Made by a program: the position numbers and the translations under genes. Below the pieces are notes generated by a model. It saw only the letters and a list, made by a program, of their open reading frames with translations, searched no databases and was not told where the DNA came from. From Ficedula albicollis (taxonomy: Eukaryota; Chordata; Aves; Passeriformes; Muscicapidae), in NCBI RefSeq assembly GCF_000247815.1, contig NC_021674.1, positions 9,856,466 through 9,920,465 of the forward strand: 64,000 nt of DNA, given 5' to 3'. Below, in pieces: positions 1 to 16,600 of the stretch (the stretch's first letter is position 1; every line of letters starts with the position of its first letter).

Positions 1-1689
1 GGGAGAGAAAAAGCAAGCTTCAGTGGCTGCAGTCAGGTGTAAGAGGGGAAAGGAAGGAGGAAAAACAGCACAGATGATGGAGGAGAAATGTCACAGCTGC
101 ATGAGCGCAGGTTTTGCATTGCAGTACAGAGCCCCCATAACCCCCTTACCTTGGGACCGTCAGTGGGACTGGGATGGGCCACCCTGCAGAGAGCAGCAAC
201 CTGCACAGGATCCATTCTGCCTTTCTTTTCTGCCCTTATTTGTTTAGGAAATTATCCATATTTTTAAGCTATATAACCACATCACACAGTCACAGGGCAA
301 AGGAAGGTTTCAGGTGTGCTATCTGGCACTCTACCACAATTTTATCCTGGAAATGTCTTTCACTTCCCTATGTAACTATTCTTGAACCAAAGGTAGGAGG
401 AATTGGGCTCCTGACCCAGAACTGCCTCCCTATAAAGCTGTCATGTTAGCACAGCAGTGCTCAGAAATCATTTACCCCCTGCTAGGCTCTTTTCCCTGGA
501 CTATGTATAAAATCAGGAAAAAAGTAATACAGGTATTTATCTGCCCTTCTGCCTTTCCCTGCCCTTCCTTTCCCCTCCCCCTTCCCAGTGTCTGGTCCAT
601 GGAGTGGGAAGCTCGCAGGCTGATAGATGCACAGCAGCCTCGGGAGAAGGTCAGGCACCCGGAACACACAACATTGCAACTGGCTGTTTGGGTCCTGGGA
701 GTGCTGGGGAGCAAACACTGATTTTACCTTATCAATAGCAGTGTGCCTCTCTCACCTCGCTCACAGTCCTCCCATCTGCATAATTCCACTGCAGGACTTC
801 TCAGTGTTTTTTAGAAAAAAAAACCAGTATTTTTTAGACAATATAACTAGCCCATTTCAGATATGTTAGCAGCACACCTAAAATGGTGTCAACAAATTCT
901 TCCTATTAATTCTTAGGATTTAAGAAGTAAAGGGCAAGGGAAAGTAAGTTGCTGATGGACCTATAGTACCCTTGGGAGGGAAAGTACAAATGTACCCATA
1001 TTCAGATGTAGTAAGATGTCTGAAAAATAATCATGGAGAGGACAATGGTATTCTGTAACTTTTTAACAGAGCTGGTGCACTATCACGCATTGCTAAAGGG
1101 AATTTACTGTTCTGTGAATCACCAGGAATCGGCTGATGTCCAGCTCTACCTCTCACTTTGGCTGGACATCTGGCCTGTGGTTTCATCTCCTACAGTGAGA
1201 GGAATGGAGCCCGAGGTTTCACATTGCTCCCAATCACTGGAGGAGACAAGAGGTAATGGCGGGGGGAGTGTCAAGAGCACTTGGATGTGAATGGATAGCA
1301 GAATGCTTGGGGAGCAGACGTCCAACCCTGGTGAGCTACATCTCTTTTGGGAAACTCCTAGAAGGAGATCTAGCACCTTGTTCTGGTTCCTTTCTTCAAG
1401 CCTAGTTTGCTTCAGTATTGCTGTGAGCACACTTGTGTTTTTAGGGCAACTGTCAGCCAAATTTGAAGTAGAAAATTATGTTGAGTAGTATATGAAACAC
1501 TGTAATAAGCAGGTTACCTATTAACTTTGATATCTTTCTCTTTTACTTCACACTGTTGCCCGGTTCAGATCTTGATTTCACAATATTTTGCAAAACTGAC
1601 AAAACCACATTTTATATTGTATGAGTAGCCATGGAGGAAGTGGAGGGGTTTGGGAGCTGTGGTTTCTGGGACACAAGCCTTTGGAAGCA
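1..1689. other. Intergenic sequence, no gene seen
   Basis: The open frames here are all under about 105 codons, overlap on both strands and resemble no protein family I know. No splice-site-bounded coding block or recognisable repeat was found. The stretch 541-590 is pyrimidine-rich. It is most likely intergenic DNA upstream of ACTR2. Confidence 0.5.
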
Positions 1690-2407
1690 GGGTAATATTG
1701 CCACCTTAGGACAGCAACTGAAGAGTTTTGCTAAAATCATGCAAAAAAGAAGGTTGGAAGAGACTCCAAGAGATGATCTACTCAGTTCCTCTGCTTCAGC
1801 TGCATCTATTTGAATCTCAATAGTGATATTCTTGAAAACGTCCAGATATGACAATTCCACTGTTCCCACAGGCCATTTATGACAGCACCCACAAGAAAGG
1901 TAAAAAAAGCTCACTGCTAAAATGATTCCAAGGATAAATTAAGCAACTTAGGCTTTTACTTAAGACTGCTGGTAAATTCAGTACACTTTACTTCATCTGT
2001 TTCATCCTGGCCATCTTCTCAATCATAACCTTCAGTGCCCCAAGCAATGGGTAATATTGCCACCGTAGGACAGCAACTGAACAGTTTTGCTAAAATCATG
2101 CAAAAAAGAAGGTTGGAAGAGACTCCAAGAGATGATCTACTCAGTTCCTCTGCTTCAGCTGCATCTATTTGAATCTCAATAGTGATATTCTTGAAAACGT
2201 CCAGATATGACAATTCCACTGTTCCCACAGGCCATTTATGACAGCACCCACAAGAAAGGTAAAAAAAGCTCACTGCTAAAATGATTCCAAGGATAAATTA
2301 AGCAACTTAGGCTTTTACTTAAGACTGCTGGTAAATTCAGTACACTTTACTTCATCTGTTTCATCCTGGCCATCTTCTCAATCATAACCTTCAGTGCCCC
2401 AAGCAAT
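1690..2407. repeat. Two-copy tandem duplication, 359-bp unit
   Basis: Copy 1 is 1690-2048 and copy 2 is 2049-2407. The copies abut with no spacer and are nearly identical; I saw only two substitutions near the start of the unit (CCTTAGG versus CCGTAGG, and GAAGAG versus GAACAG). Each copy carries the same minus-strand open frame of about 75-100 codons, which is duplicated along with the unit and is probably not a gene. The minus strand contains a stretch reading like the end of bird retroelements (gatgatctcttggag-type followed by tcttccaacctt), so the unit may hold retroelement-derived sequence. High similarity means either a recent duplication or an assembly duplication. Confidence 0.9.
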
Positions 2408-6849
<4,442 letters not shown>

Positions 6850-7001
6850 CCACAGACGATTATTATGTGTGATAGGATTTGAAGAAAAAAGAAATAATCA
6901 GGACAACTACATTTGCTTTCCTCTACCACAGAGGATTATTATGTGTGATGGGATTTGAAGAAAAAAGAAATAATCAGGACAACTACATTTGCTTTCCTCT
7001 T
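6850..7001. repeat. Two-copy tandem duplication, 76-bp unit
   Basis: The units 6850-6925 and 6926-7001 share a core starting gattattatgtgtgat and differ at only a few bases (for example GATAGG versus GATGGG). There are two copies with no spacer. Confidence 0.9.
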
Positions 7002-8768
7002 TGGTATCCATGAGACCTCCCCATAGAAGAGAGAGAGCACACAAGGGAACAAGGGTGACAGCTTCTGCAGTGATGATTTTTCACTGCTTTTTTTTGTTCT
7101 AATGCTCTAGTTCAGGAAGCACAATGGGCTACTGTGCTTTCCACCAACACATAATTAACAATATCAGAGATCCCAGCCCTTCTTGTTAATTCAAAGCAGT
7201 GTCTGATCTTTTCTAGAGTGTGCCCAGTGTAACACGTGGTGAACTGAATGAGCACCCCACTCTGAGCAGCTGTTTTGAAAGGCACCCAGTTCTACAAAAC
7301 TATGACACATTCTCCCCCAAATCCTGCTTTGACTAGTCATTCAGAATTGTGCAGAAAAAAACATCTGCCCTATTTTAGTGGTTACATTTTATGCTATAAA
7401 TCATAAATCTCAAAGATTACTGAGGAGGATGCAGCCTATCTCAAATGGAAAGGACAAGGGGAGACTGCAGTGGCAACATGTACTGTTGCAATGTTCATTG
7501 CAGGCACAGGAGCAGAGAGCTAACAGAAAAATTTTGTATTCACACAACCTGCCACAGATCCTTCTTATAAAAGCTGAAGCAATGCATCTTCATTTTCTTT
7601 TGATGGGCAGTCACTGTACAATGACAAAAAGAGCTAATGAAACAAGCTGTGGACACAGCATTTAGTCCAGCTATAGCTTTTTCAGTCCTGATAAACTCAC
7701 TAAACTGAGTCAGAAATTATTCATTCTTCTCTATAACATTGCTCTGAAGCATTTGGCTGCAGAGAACTGAGATACTGGCCTAGGATAATAAGAGAGAGTA
7801 TTCCAAGAAAGTTCCAACTGTACCTTTATGTTTATTGCCATTTTGCCAAGTTCAAACCCATTTCTCCTTCTCACTGGGCTATATCCCAAAGGACAATCTG
7901 GCATGCATCCAGTCAGAGACAAGCCCTGAAAGAAATAACATGGGACACATGCACTTTGTCTAGTAAGTCATGTCTATTAAATATTTGAGGCAAAGTTGAT
8001 GTTAATACCCACCACTTGCTTAGTAACTGAGAGTGATAACAGGGAATGACAGGATAAAAATGCTGCCCTCTGCCCTTCATTGCATCTGGACATGTATAGA
8101 ATCACTCAGTACTTTAGACTCCTTCCTTTAGCTGAGCCAAAAGCTAGTTTTTATTAATTTTAAACACAAAAAGTGTCCAAGACTGAGCTGACCTGCAGAA
8201 AATTATCCTCTTTTTTATAATAAGATTCTGTTGGCCTTTCCAAACAAATGGATGGCTCCATTTGGCAACAACATCCTTAAGAATCCACTCACATTTCTTA
8301 ATTAGTTTATCGTGATAGTTAATTATTAATAATAGTTAGTTATTGTAGTTAACTTTAAAAAAAAGAAACTATTGATATAAAAATGGAGACTGAAGAAACA
8401 TCATGACCAATTTAAGTTTCCTGTTCCCTGAAAGAGTAGTAATTGCTGGCACAATCTGCTCATCCCTACTGACATCATCACAACCAGCTCAGATAAAGAT
8501 GTCCCCTCTCACTAGAGCAGCACTTGTATGGGCACTATAATGCTTACAGAAATATTAATTTGGCAGCAGTTTGCCTTCTAGAGTGAGCAAAAGTTGTTGT
8601 GTATAAAACTCAGGAAACGTACTGCCTTGGTTTCACTTTTGTTTCGTGGTTGCAACACTACAACTGTGAAGCTGCAGGAGAAAAAGGCTCCATCTTGCTG
8701 TGATACTGAAGTCTCTGTAGAGAAGCTCACAAAATTGGTCTCCCAGGAATATATTCTGATTAAGGAGG
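7002..8768. other. Intergenic sequence, no gene seen
   Basis: Only short open frames under 100 codons, none family-like. There are A/T-rich patches around 8310-8350 with repeated TTAGTTATT-like words. No transposon or RNA gene was recognised. Confidence 0.5.
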
Positions 8769-9505
8769 TGTCTTAGGTTAGAATGCAAGGTGTAACCAGA
8801 AGTATGTATTCTATCACCATCTACTAAAACCAACTAGAGCAGTGTTCTTTATTGCTTCCATAACCCATCCCTCATAACTCTGAAAGAATATCCTCTGTTA
8901 ATAAGCCTGCTATTAAGACCAGGTAGGGCAGTTTTCCATATCTCTTCCACAACCCATCCTCTGTCCAGAAAGATATCTTCTATTAATAGGCCATTAAGTC
9001 TCATTGCATGACTGATAAAATTACATCATCCCATTGTGAGATACTCCACCCAGAGGGAGGAGCCAAGCATTTCCTACCTAGATAAACATTTGAAACATCA
9101 AAGCAGCTTTTCCCCACTAAATTGCCAAAAAAACCCCAGGGCCCTCTACACCACCACTAGACCTTCAGAGGAAAACTGCTCTCTTCTACAGGATCATTGC
9201 TTCAACAGACCCACATCTGCCACTCCAGAAAGACTGTAGCCACCATTTAATCCAACTGCTACCAACACCCTAACCAACAGGGTGACAGGTTGTATTCTGA
9301 CCCTGTCACTGTTTTGGTTTTTTGTATTACTGTATTTTTATTTTAATTTTCCTAGTAAAGAACTGTTATTCCTATTCCCATATCTTTGCCTAAGAGCCCC
9401 TTAATTTAAAAATTATAATAATTCAAAGGGAGGGAGTTTACATTTTCCATTTCAAGAGAGGCTCCTGCCTTCCTTAGCAAATACCTGTCTTTTCAAACCA
9501 AAACA
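8769..9505 (+). mobile_element. Solo LTR of an ERVL-type endogenous retrovirus
   Basis: The element begins TGTC at 8769 and ends AACA at 9505, so it has the TG...CA ends of an LTR, and is about 737 bp. Flanking 5-bp words GGAGG (8764-8768) and GAAGG (9506-9510) match at four of five positions, as expected for an aged 5-bp target-site duplication. The 3' half, with the T-rich stretch around 9310-9350 and TAGTAAAGAACTG near 9353, resembles from memory an ERVL LTR common in passerine birds. An imperfect internal repeat is visible (8840-8925 versus 8935-8990, both with ataacccatcc-like or acaacccatcc-like words). There is no internal gag or pol sequence beside it, so it is a solo LTR left by recombination. 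The family name needs a repeat-library search. Confidence 0.75.
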
Positions 9506-12283
9506 GAAGGGAAGAAAAATGATAGGTGAGCTATAAATTTAACTGGATTGGCACAAATATGCCACTTCAGAAGAATATACTCCTTTCAGCCAGAAATTTA
9601 AATACTGGGGATTTTAAAGGTGTGTCTGTTCAACTCTGAAAAAAATCCTTATGTTATAGCAAAGGGAAAAGTGACCAAACAAAAAGGAGGCATTTAAAGT
9701 TGGGCTTTTGAACATCTATAAATGAAATGTATGAAAGGGAATAAGGACAAATAAGGAACATCCGAATTTGTGGGTGTTCAGGATGTTTTGGGAGACTTGG
9801 GAGATTCCTGGTGGGCTGCAATCATGTGCCACTCTTTCAGCACTATGGATCACCTGCTGAATAGACCTGAACTTGTCTAGGTCCAGTTTGAGATAAATGG
9901 TGTTCTGCATGCAAAAACATCCACTCCTGTATCAGTCTATTTCAGCAGCTGGGGAAGAAAGGAAGGAAAGGGGAACTTTCAGTGGTTAGATTTGATCTAA
10001 TACATATAAAAAGAAAAGCTCTTTTGTTTTCTAAAGAATGCTGCTCTACAACTAGATAACAATGGATTGTAAATTATTGGATGTAAAGACAAAATTTTGA
10101 TATATTTACATTATACTGGCAATTTTTGATGCTTGCAACAAAAAAAGCATCCTCTTACTGACTTTTATACAGAGTATTATCATATTTTGGTAGAACAAAG
10201 TACATCACCCGAGAAACTGTCTCACAGTGAGTGATGTCTTGTATCTCTGCCAATATTAGCTTTATGGACCAAGTAACAATATTATGTTAATAACTGCTGA
10301 TTGCTATTTGTGTACCAGGCTGTTCCAATACCATGGTGATGAGCATGCTGTTGGTGTCTGGAACAGATGGACAGAACACAAGAGATCTTTGCCTTGATTT
10401 TTAGACAAATAGGATTACCTGTTTCAGTAATAATGCTACATGAAAGCACAGACAAAACCACAGTTCTATCTCCATCTCCAGTAACTGACACACAGGAACA
10501 TTGGATGCACAAAAAAATTTACTCTTTCTTTAAGGGAGAGCAAACCTTTGAATCACTTGTAAAGCCAATGCAGCTGCTTTATGCTGTTTAGAGTGGCAGC
10601 AAAATTCACCATCTCATTGTCAGCAACAAAACTCCTTTGCAGCTCTCTTTGAAGGTGACGAAGCAATTGCCCACGTCCTGTCCAGCACCACTGACTCCAT
10701 ATCTGCTGATTTAAACACACCTTACAAAGAAGTCATTGCAACAGCTTTCTGCTATTTAAGAAAACTGAAAGCACTGTGAGTGACACTTGACATCAATGCT
10801 TTGATATGACAAAGAATTAGGATGAAAAGTACACTTCAATACTATGATGTTGTTTCTTAAGCCCTACCACCAGCACCAGATGGACACTTTATTCTTCACT
10901 TTCTTATTCTTCCACAGAAATGAGGAAGAAAGACCAAGAGACAAAAGAAGAAGGACATATTTTCACTGCAGGTTGTGCAGTTCTGTTTAGAATGAAGCCT
11001 GTGGTATTGAGGAAAAAATGATCTCCTGACAATCTCATACAGTAGAAGATATGAGGCTGTGTACTATTGTCACATTGGTTTTGAAGGACTGAAAAAGCAG
11101 TTATGTGGGGAAGAGGACTTGGACAGAGCATTGAGACCATAACAATAACAACTCCTTTCCTATCTCAGTGAAAATCTAAAAGAGGAAACTGGAATCTACT
11201 GTTTTCATATAAGAGCTGTCAATTTCCCACTGATATCAGAAGCCAGTCATGTTTGGAAAGGAAATGACCCATTCCTGCATGGCAAGGCTAGCAGGTGCAG
11301 GTGACATGCGAACAAGTTTCCCAACCACTGATCTGTCAAGGGCACAAAACAGAAAGTGCAAATGGTTTTGTGGACAATCATTCAGTTCCTGCCAGGTCAT
11401 CCACAGATTCTGGAAGCATTTTATTCAACTTTGCATCCAAAAAGGTTCGCAACAAGGCCACCTCCATAGGTGAGGTGTCACAGGAGCTTCCGGAGTGAGC
11501 ATGACCTGGCTCACAGCTCATGTCTCGACATGAAAGGAGGAACAGTCATGAGAAATGCTGAAATCTGAAGGAAGGAGATTTAGCATCGCCTGCTGAACGC
11601 GTCAAGCAAGGTCAGCGCTGTGGGCGGCTGCTCGCTGTGGCATGCTGGCGGCTGGGCATCAAAGCCTCACAACTAAAGGGAGAAAACTTTCTGCTGTGCT
11701 TTTGCTCTCCATTCCCTTTTCACCTGCAAATAACATCCATTTACATTTGTCCAAGGAATCACCTCACACTGCCACAAACATAAAGAGATATTGAGTTGGT
11801 CCCTGTTCTCTTCTGAAATACAAAACTTGAGAAAATAACAGGAAATAGCAGAGCAAAGAGAGTTTCCAAGAAGCAGAGAGCCAAATCAGCACTTTGTTCT
11901 TAGTGGGTAAATTAAAAATCTCCTCTGCTGCTCTGTGGAGCAGAGTGAAATATAGTAGAATTGCAGAGCTTTGCATTTGCAAATATTGACTGCATTTTCA
12001 TTAGGTTCCAGTCACAAAAACTGGTTGGATAAGGTTGTTAGTGTTAATTTGAAAGCTAAGCAATGACAGCTACACATACAACACTGTATTCCTTTCTTCT
12101 TCTGAGGGACGAGTTCCTCTCTCCTGAAATGGGTATCAAAGATGGAGAGAAGGAATTATTTTCTGAATTGCCCATTTCTCTTTATTGCCTACTGACCATT
12201 TGGTGAGAGAAGCTTGTTGGCCTTTAGAGGGTGGTTCATTTTACTTTCTCAATTACTTCTATTCTCTTCAATAAAAAAGTGAT

Positions 12284-12319
12284 AATTCTGTGTAATAAGA
12301 AAATTCTGTGTAATAAGAA
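12284..12319. repeat. Two-copy 18-bp tandem repeat
   Basis: The word aattctgtgtaataagaa occurs at 12284-12301 and again at 12302-12319, identical and abutting. Confidence 0.85.
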
Positions 12320-13595
12320 AAGCAAAGCTGTGTACAATACTATTGTGAGACTTCATCTTTATTCAGCCTGTTCATTTTCATTAGGAAAAACCCAGAGTTT
12401 CCATGCTTTGGCACTAAAGTTTTAGCCTGGGTTCTAGAAGTTAAACTACATGCTTTTTGTTAACTTTACTGTCTCCACAGTTAACTTACATATCCCTGTT
12501 TAGAAGAGGTACTGCTAAATGACTACCAGAAATTGATATGGAGTGATGAGGTCATAATTCAGGGCATGAGATCGGAGACTAAACATCTCTATCTTCGAGG
12601 CTGTGCTAACTTCAAGGGGGAAAAAATGGGGCAAGGAGGAAAGAAACAATAAATTAAATGAAAGACTGCCCTGTAACCTTCAGATTTTCTTAGGTACTCA
12701 CCAGTGAAATCACTGAAATATTCTTGAAAAACAGTTAATTTTTAAGCTGATAATATTCAAAATACTACCCAAGGAACATTGAAAACAGCACTGGAAATTG
12801 TGGCCTCAGGTGCTGTGACTTACACTGAGCATGTTAAGAGGAAGACCACAGATGCTTTGGGTATGGTCTCTGCTGTCAGGCACCAGTGTCACACTCCACA
12901 CAGCGTTTGTGGTTAAAACTTATTTTCCATGGTACAGACACTTCCAAAATACAGTAGCCATTTCAAAGAAGAGCTATCCAGGATAGGATGAATGTGTAGT
13001 AATACTTCTCATAAGTAGTCTCCTAGTCTCCAAATTTCACAACCATTTGTTCCTCCTGCAGCCAGGAACACATACTCATGTCTGCTCCCAGGGTCGCACA
13101 AACAAACCCCTTCCCTTCACAGAAGCAAAGTTTATACTCCATTTAATACAAAGATTTCCTCAAACTAATCATTTAGATGCAGGCAGTAGGAGTAGATAAC
13201 CTGTTGGTATTAATAGAACGAAGGCACTTAAGCTTCATGAAATCTAAAGCAGGCCTTGTACTGGAAGACAGCTCTTGTTTCCCATACATACCCAGCACTC
13301 ATAGATGATACACAGGACTCAGCTCCAACCTGCTGGCAAACACTATGTGCAGGAAAATGGCCTAAAGAGCCTAGAAAACCCACCACTACTGCCTTTCTTG
13401 GCCCTGGAGCTGATTCAGATGCTGGCTAAGGTTATGCAAGCACAGGTCTGAGCAGTCGAGATACCTGTGCTAGTTTGCAAGGCCAGGACTGCTCAGGCAG
13501 GATAACTCAAACACCCTGGTCACATCACCTGTGCCAGTGCTGTGAAAGTCATTTGGCAGGTTTGACACCACCCCTTACAATTCCTTACAGAGGGC

Positions 13596-13677
13596 AATAC
13601 TGATCTCACTGCCTTGATGTTGTTCAAGTAGAGGGGAATACTGATCTCACTGCCTTGATGTTGTTCAATATTATGAA
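13596..13677. repeat. Two-copy tandem repeat, 41-bp unit
   Basis: The block starting aatactgatctcactgcct occurs at 13596 and 13637, with the following gatgttgttcaa also shared. Only a few bases differ between the two copies. Confidence 0.85.
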
Positions 13678-16600
13678 CTGGGACTGTTGGAAGAAGGGCT
13701 CATGCCCTGCAAACTGATTGCCTATTAAAATTGGAAAAGTAAGGCCAAGCAGGCAGGAATTTAATGCAGAAGTCTGCTATATCATAGAGTAATATAAGAA
13801 ATAAAATAAAAACAGGGAATAGGAATTAACTTCTTTAGATTTAAGTAGTATTTATCCCTGGATAGGAGCTTGCTGTTAGACAACACATCCTTCGCTGTAC
13901 TGTAGTTCTTGTAGAAGCTTTTTTACTTTCTAGAACCATAAGTCACAGATTGTTTAATTGAAATATTATTCTGTTACAAGCCCCACTGAAGGCTACATTT
14001 TTACTGAGAATTTCAGTGAGGCAAAGAAGGTTTTTTATCACACCTATCTATACAGATTCTTTCATCCTAGTTACGTCAACAGATATTTTCTATTTGGTGG
14101 AAAAATGTTTGTGCTTGGCTAAGCACCTAGATAAAGCCTTTTTGTTTTCTGCCATCAAGACATATCTTTTTCTACAGGCAATGACATAATCTACATGAAA
14201 CCCACCTTTCTTTCTTAAAAGGGTGATACAAGATATACGTTCCCTGTGTAAAATAAAAAGGTGTATATTCTCCGTGTGGAACAAATTTTTAGCTGGTGCT
14301 AGTAAACATGAGGTAGGTTATTCAAGCCTATGCCTGGAGCTAAATGAAATTTTCAGAGACAGAGAGGACATGTGCACAGCTGTTTATTCAGAACAGTTCT
14401 TCTGATAGGTTCCTCTTTCATTTTCCATTTAAGCTTTTGTGTTTTTCCCTGGGACAAAAGCATAGGTTGCCACTACCAGATATTTCAGTTACATGTTCTC
14501 AAATAGTCAAAGGAGGATTATTTTGCAAGTCAACCAAAGCAGTAACAAAACAATGGAGTTCTTACCTACTGAGATGAAGATCAAAGATGATGATGTTGAT
14601 AAGAACTACAGAAAATTGTTCTGGTTCACAAAATGTGCTTATTAAACTTGACCTACATGTATGGGTAGATTGCTTTGTGCACCTGCTACTGGATTTTGTT
14701 TTCTCATTCATCCCCCCTAGACAAATATATGTAATTTTGGACTGACAAGCAAAATTAATCATATCAGTAACACCAACATAAGAAACAGTTAAACATATGC
14801 AATCTACGTATAGATATAGACCAACTCCTGGAATTCTAGCACATTTTCACCTAATGAATAACCAAGTTCCAAATAAATGCCAACAAGACCCACAAGAGTA
14901 CAACATTGTAAACCCGTCCCTCAGTTCTCTATAAAACAGGGCTGCAAGGTTTAAGTTTAGAAAGCTGCTTCCATTTGCCCTTTCTATGTCCCAATGAGGT
15001 GACCTTGTCAGTGCTGGAAATCACCAAATATGAAGGAAGTGCCTTCTCCAACTGTTCTGATTCCCTAAGGAAAAAAAGGCCTTTGTCATCATATTTTGTG
15101 TGTGAGTGCCTATTCTGCTGTCTTCACTTCCTCTTAGAGTAACTTTTGAATCCAGTGCTGATTTTCAACTAAATTTGAAAATGAATCACAAGTTTCAAGA
15201 CACAAAATCATCCCAAGTTTAGTGAAAGTAGGCAGCTGGAAAAAAGAGGAGATCCAGATGGTGTCTCCAGCCATGGAAAAGTATAGCAAAAGCCTCATTC
15301 TTACCAGGCATCAGACAATCCATCTAAGACAAAGACCATGCAGGCCAGGGGGAGAACTTGCACGAAGCACAAACCCATTGGAAACCAGGCTTCAATGATT
15401 TCATTGCTCATGGACTTCTTGCTCATTTCTCAGACTTTTCTACCCCACTCATGGCTAGGGTTCCTTTTAAAAATCTGTTCATGCCATTCACAAGCTATAC
15501 TCTCAGAGTAGATCTCCTTAGTGACCCAAACCACTAAATAGTTCTTCAAACACCTTTTCCAGATATCTACAATTTTTCTCGGCACAAGAAGCCATTTTCA
15601 CATGTGGGCCAATTTAAAATGTGGCTCTGTTCTGGAACTGGTTTGTAAAAGCATATGAGTCACTGTTTTCCTTTCTGTTTGTTGATGTCAGATATTCAAA
15701 TCCCCAACTGGATTCACTCACCTTTTGTGCAGGCAGAAGTCCTGCTCATGATGCCATATGCCTGTGAATTAGCAAAAGGGGTCAGGCTTTGTAGAGGTGG
15801 TTTCTTCTACATCTAGCAGTGCCTAGAGTGGTAGATGTGGATTAACCACCTCAGAAGTTCCTGACCACTCTTCAGGATGCTAACAGAAGTCCATGGCAGT
15901 GCTGTTAACTCAGGTGAGGCAGAGCCAGCTGCCCATATCCAGACCAGGATTTTAAACTGCTTTTAAACTAATTGTGTTTAGTACAAATTAGGGAGAACCC
16001 ATATAAACTTCTCCATGACACGCCAGTTTGTAGCAGCTAGAAGCATCCATGTGGCTGTGGATGGAAAACCTCTTTCCTCTGCACAGCTGCATCTGCAACA
16101 AAACATCTCCCCATGTCCTAATCCAGCCAAGGCTGCAGCTACTGTTGTTCCAAGAAAGCAACAATCAGAGAGAGCCCTTAAGACTCCAAAACTACCTACT
16201 CAAAAAAAGAAAACCATATTTCTCCAGCAACACAGACATGATAAGGCCCAAGTTTACTGTGCTTCCTCATAGAACAAGATGCTTTTTGGCAAATTTTCCA
16301 ATCCCATAAATGCTGTGAAGGAGTGAAAATTAAATTAATGCACAGACCAACTGTTATGACTCAGCCTTCAACCTAAAAGTAGTGATCAGTACTGATCATC
16401 TGTATCAAGCAAATTTTGCACATTCTTTCACTTTCAGTGGCCTTTTAAAAAACCAAATACACACAAAAAGGGAGGTGCTCATTTTAACTCCAAATAAATC
16501 TCTTTTTTTTTTTTTTTTTTTGTATTTTGATACTTAAAACTTAGCATGTATCTCCTAAATTAAAAAGTACCTTAATACTAGAAGGTAGTAGTAAGCTCTC

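Noticed and set aside
1612..2273. Minus-strand frame repeated twice, possible gene pair
   Set aside because: The frame is duplicated only because its 359-bp unit is duplicated; it has no family resemblance and includes retroelement-like sequence.
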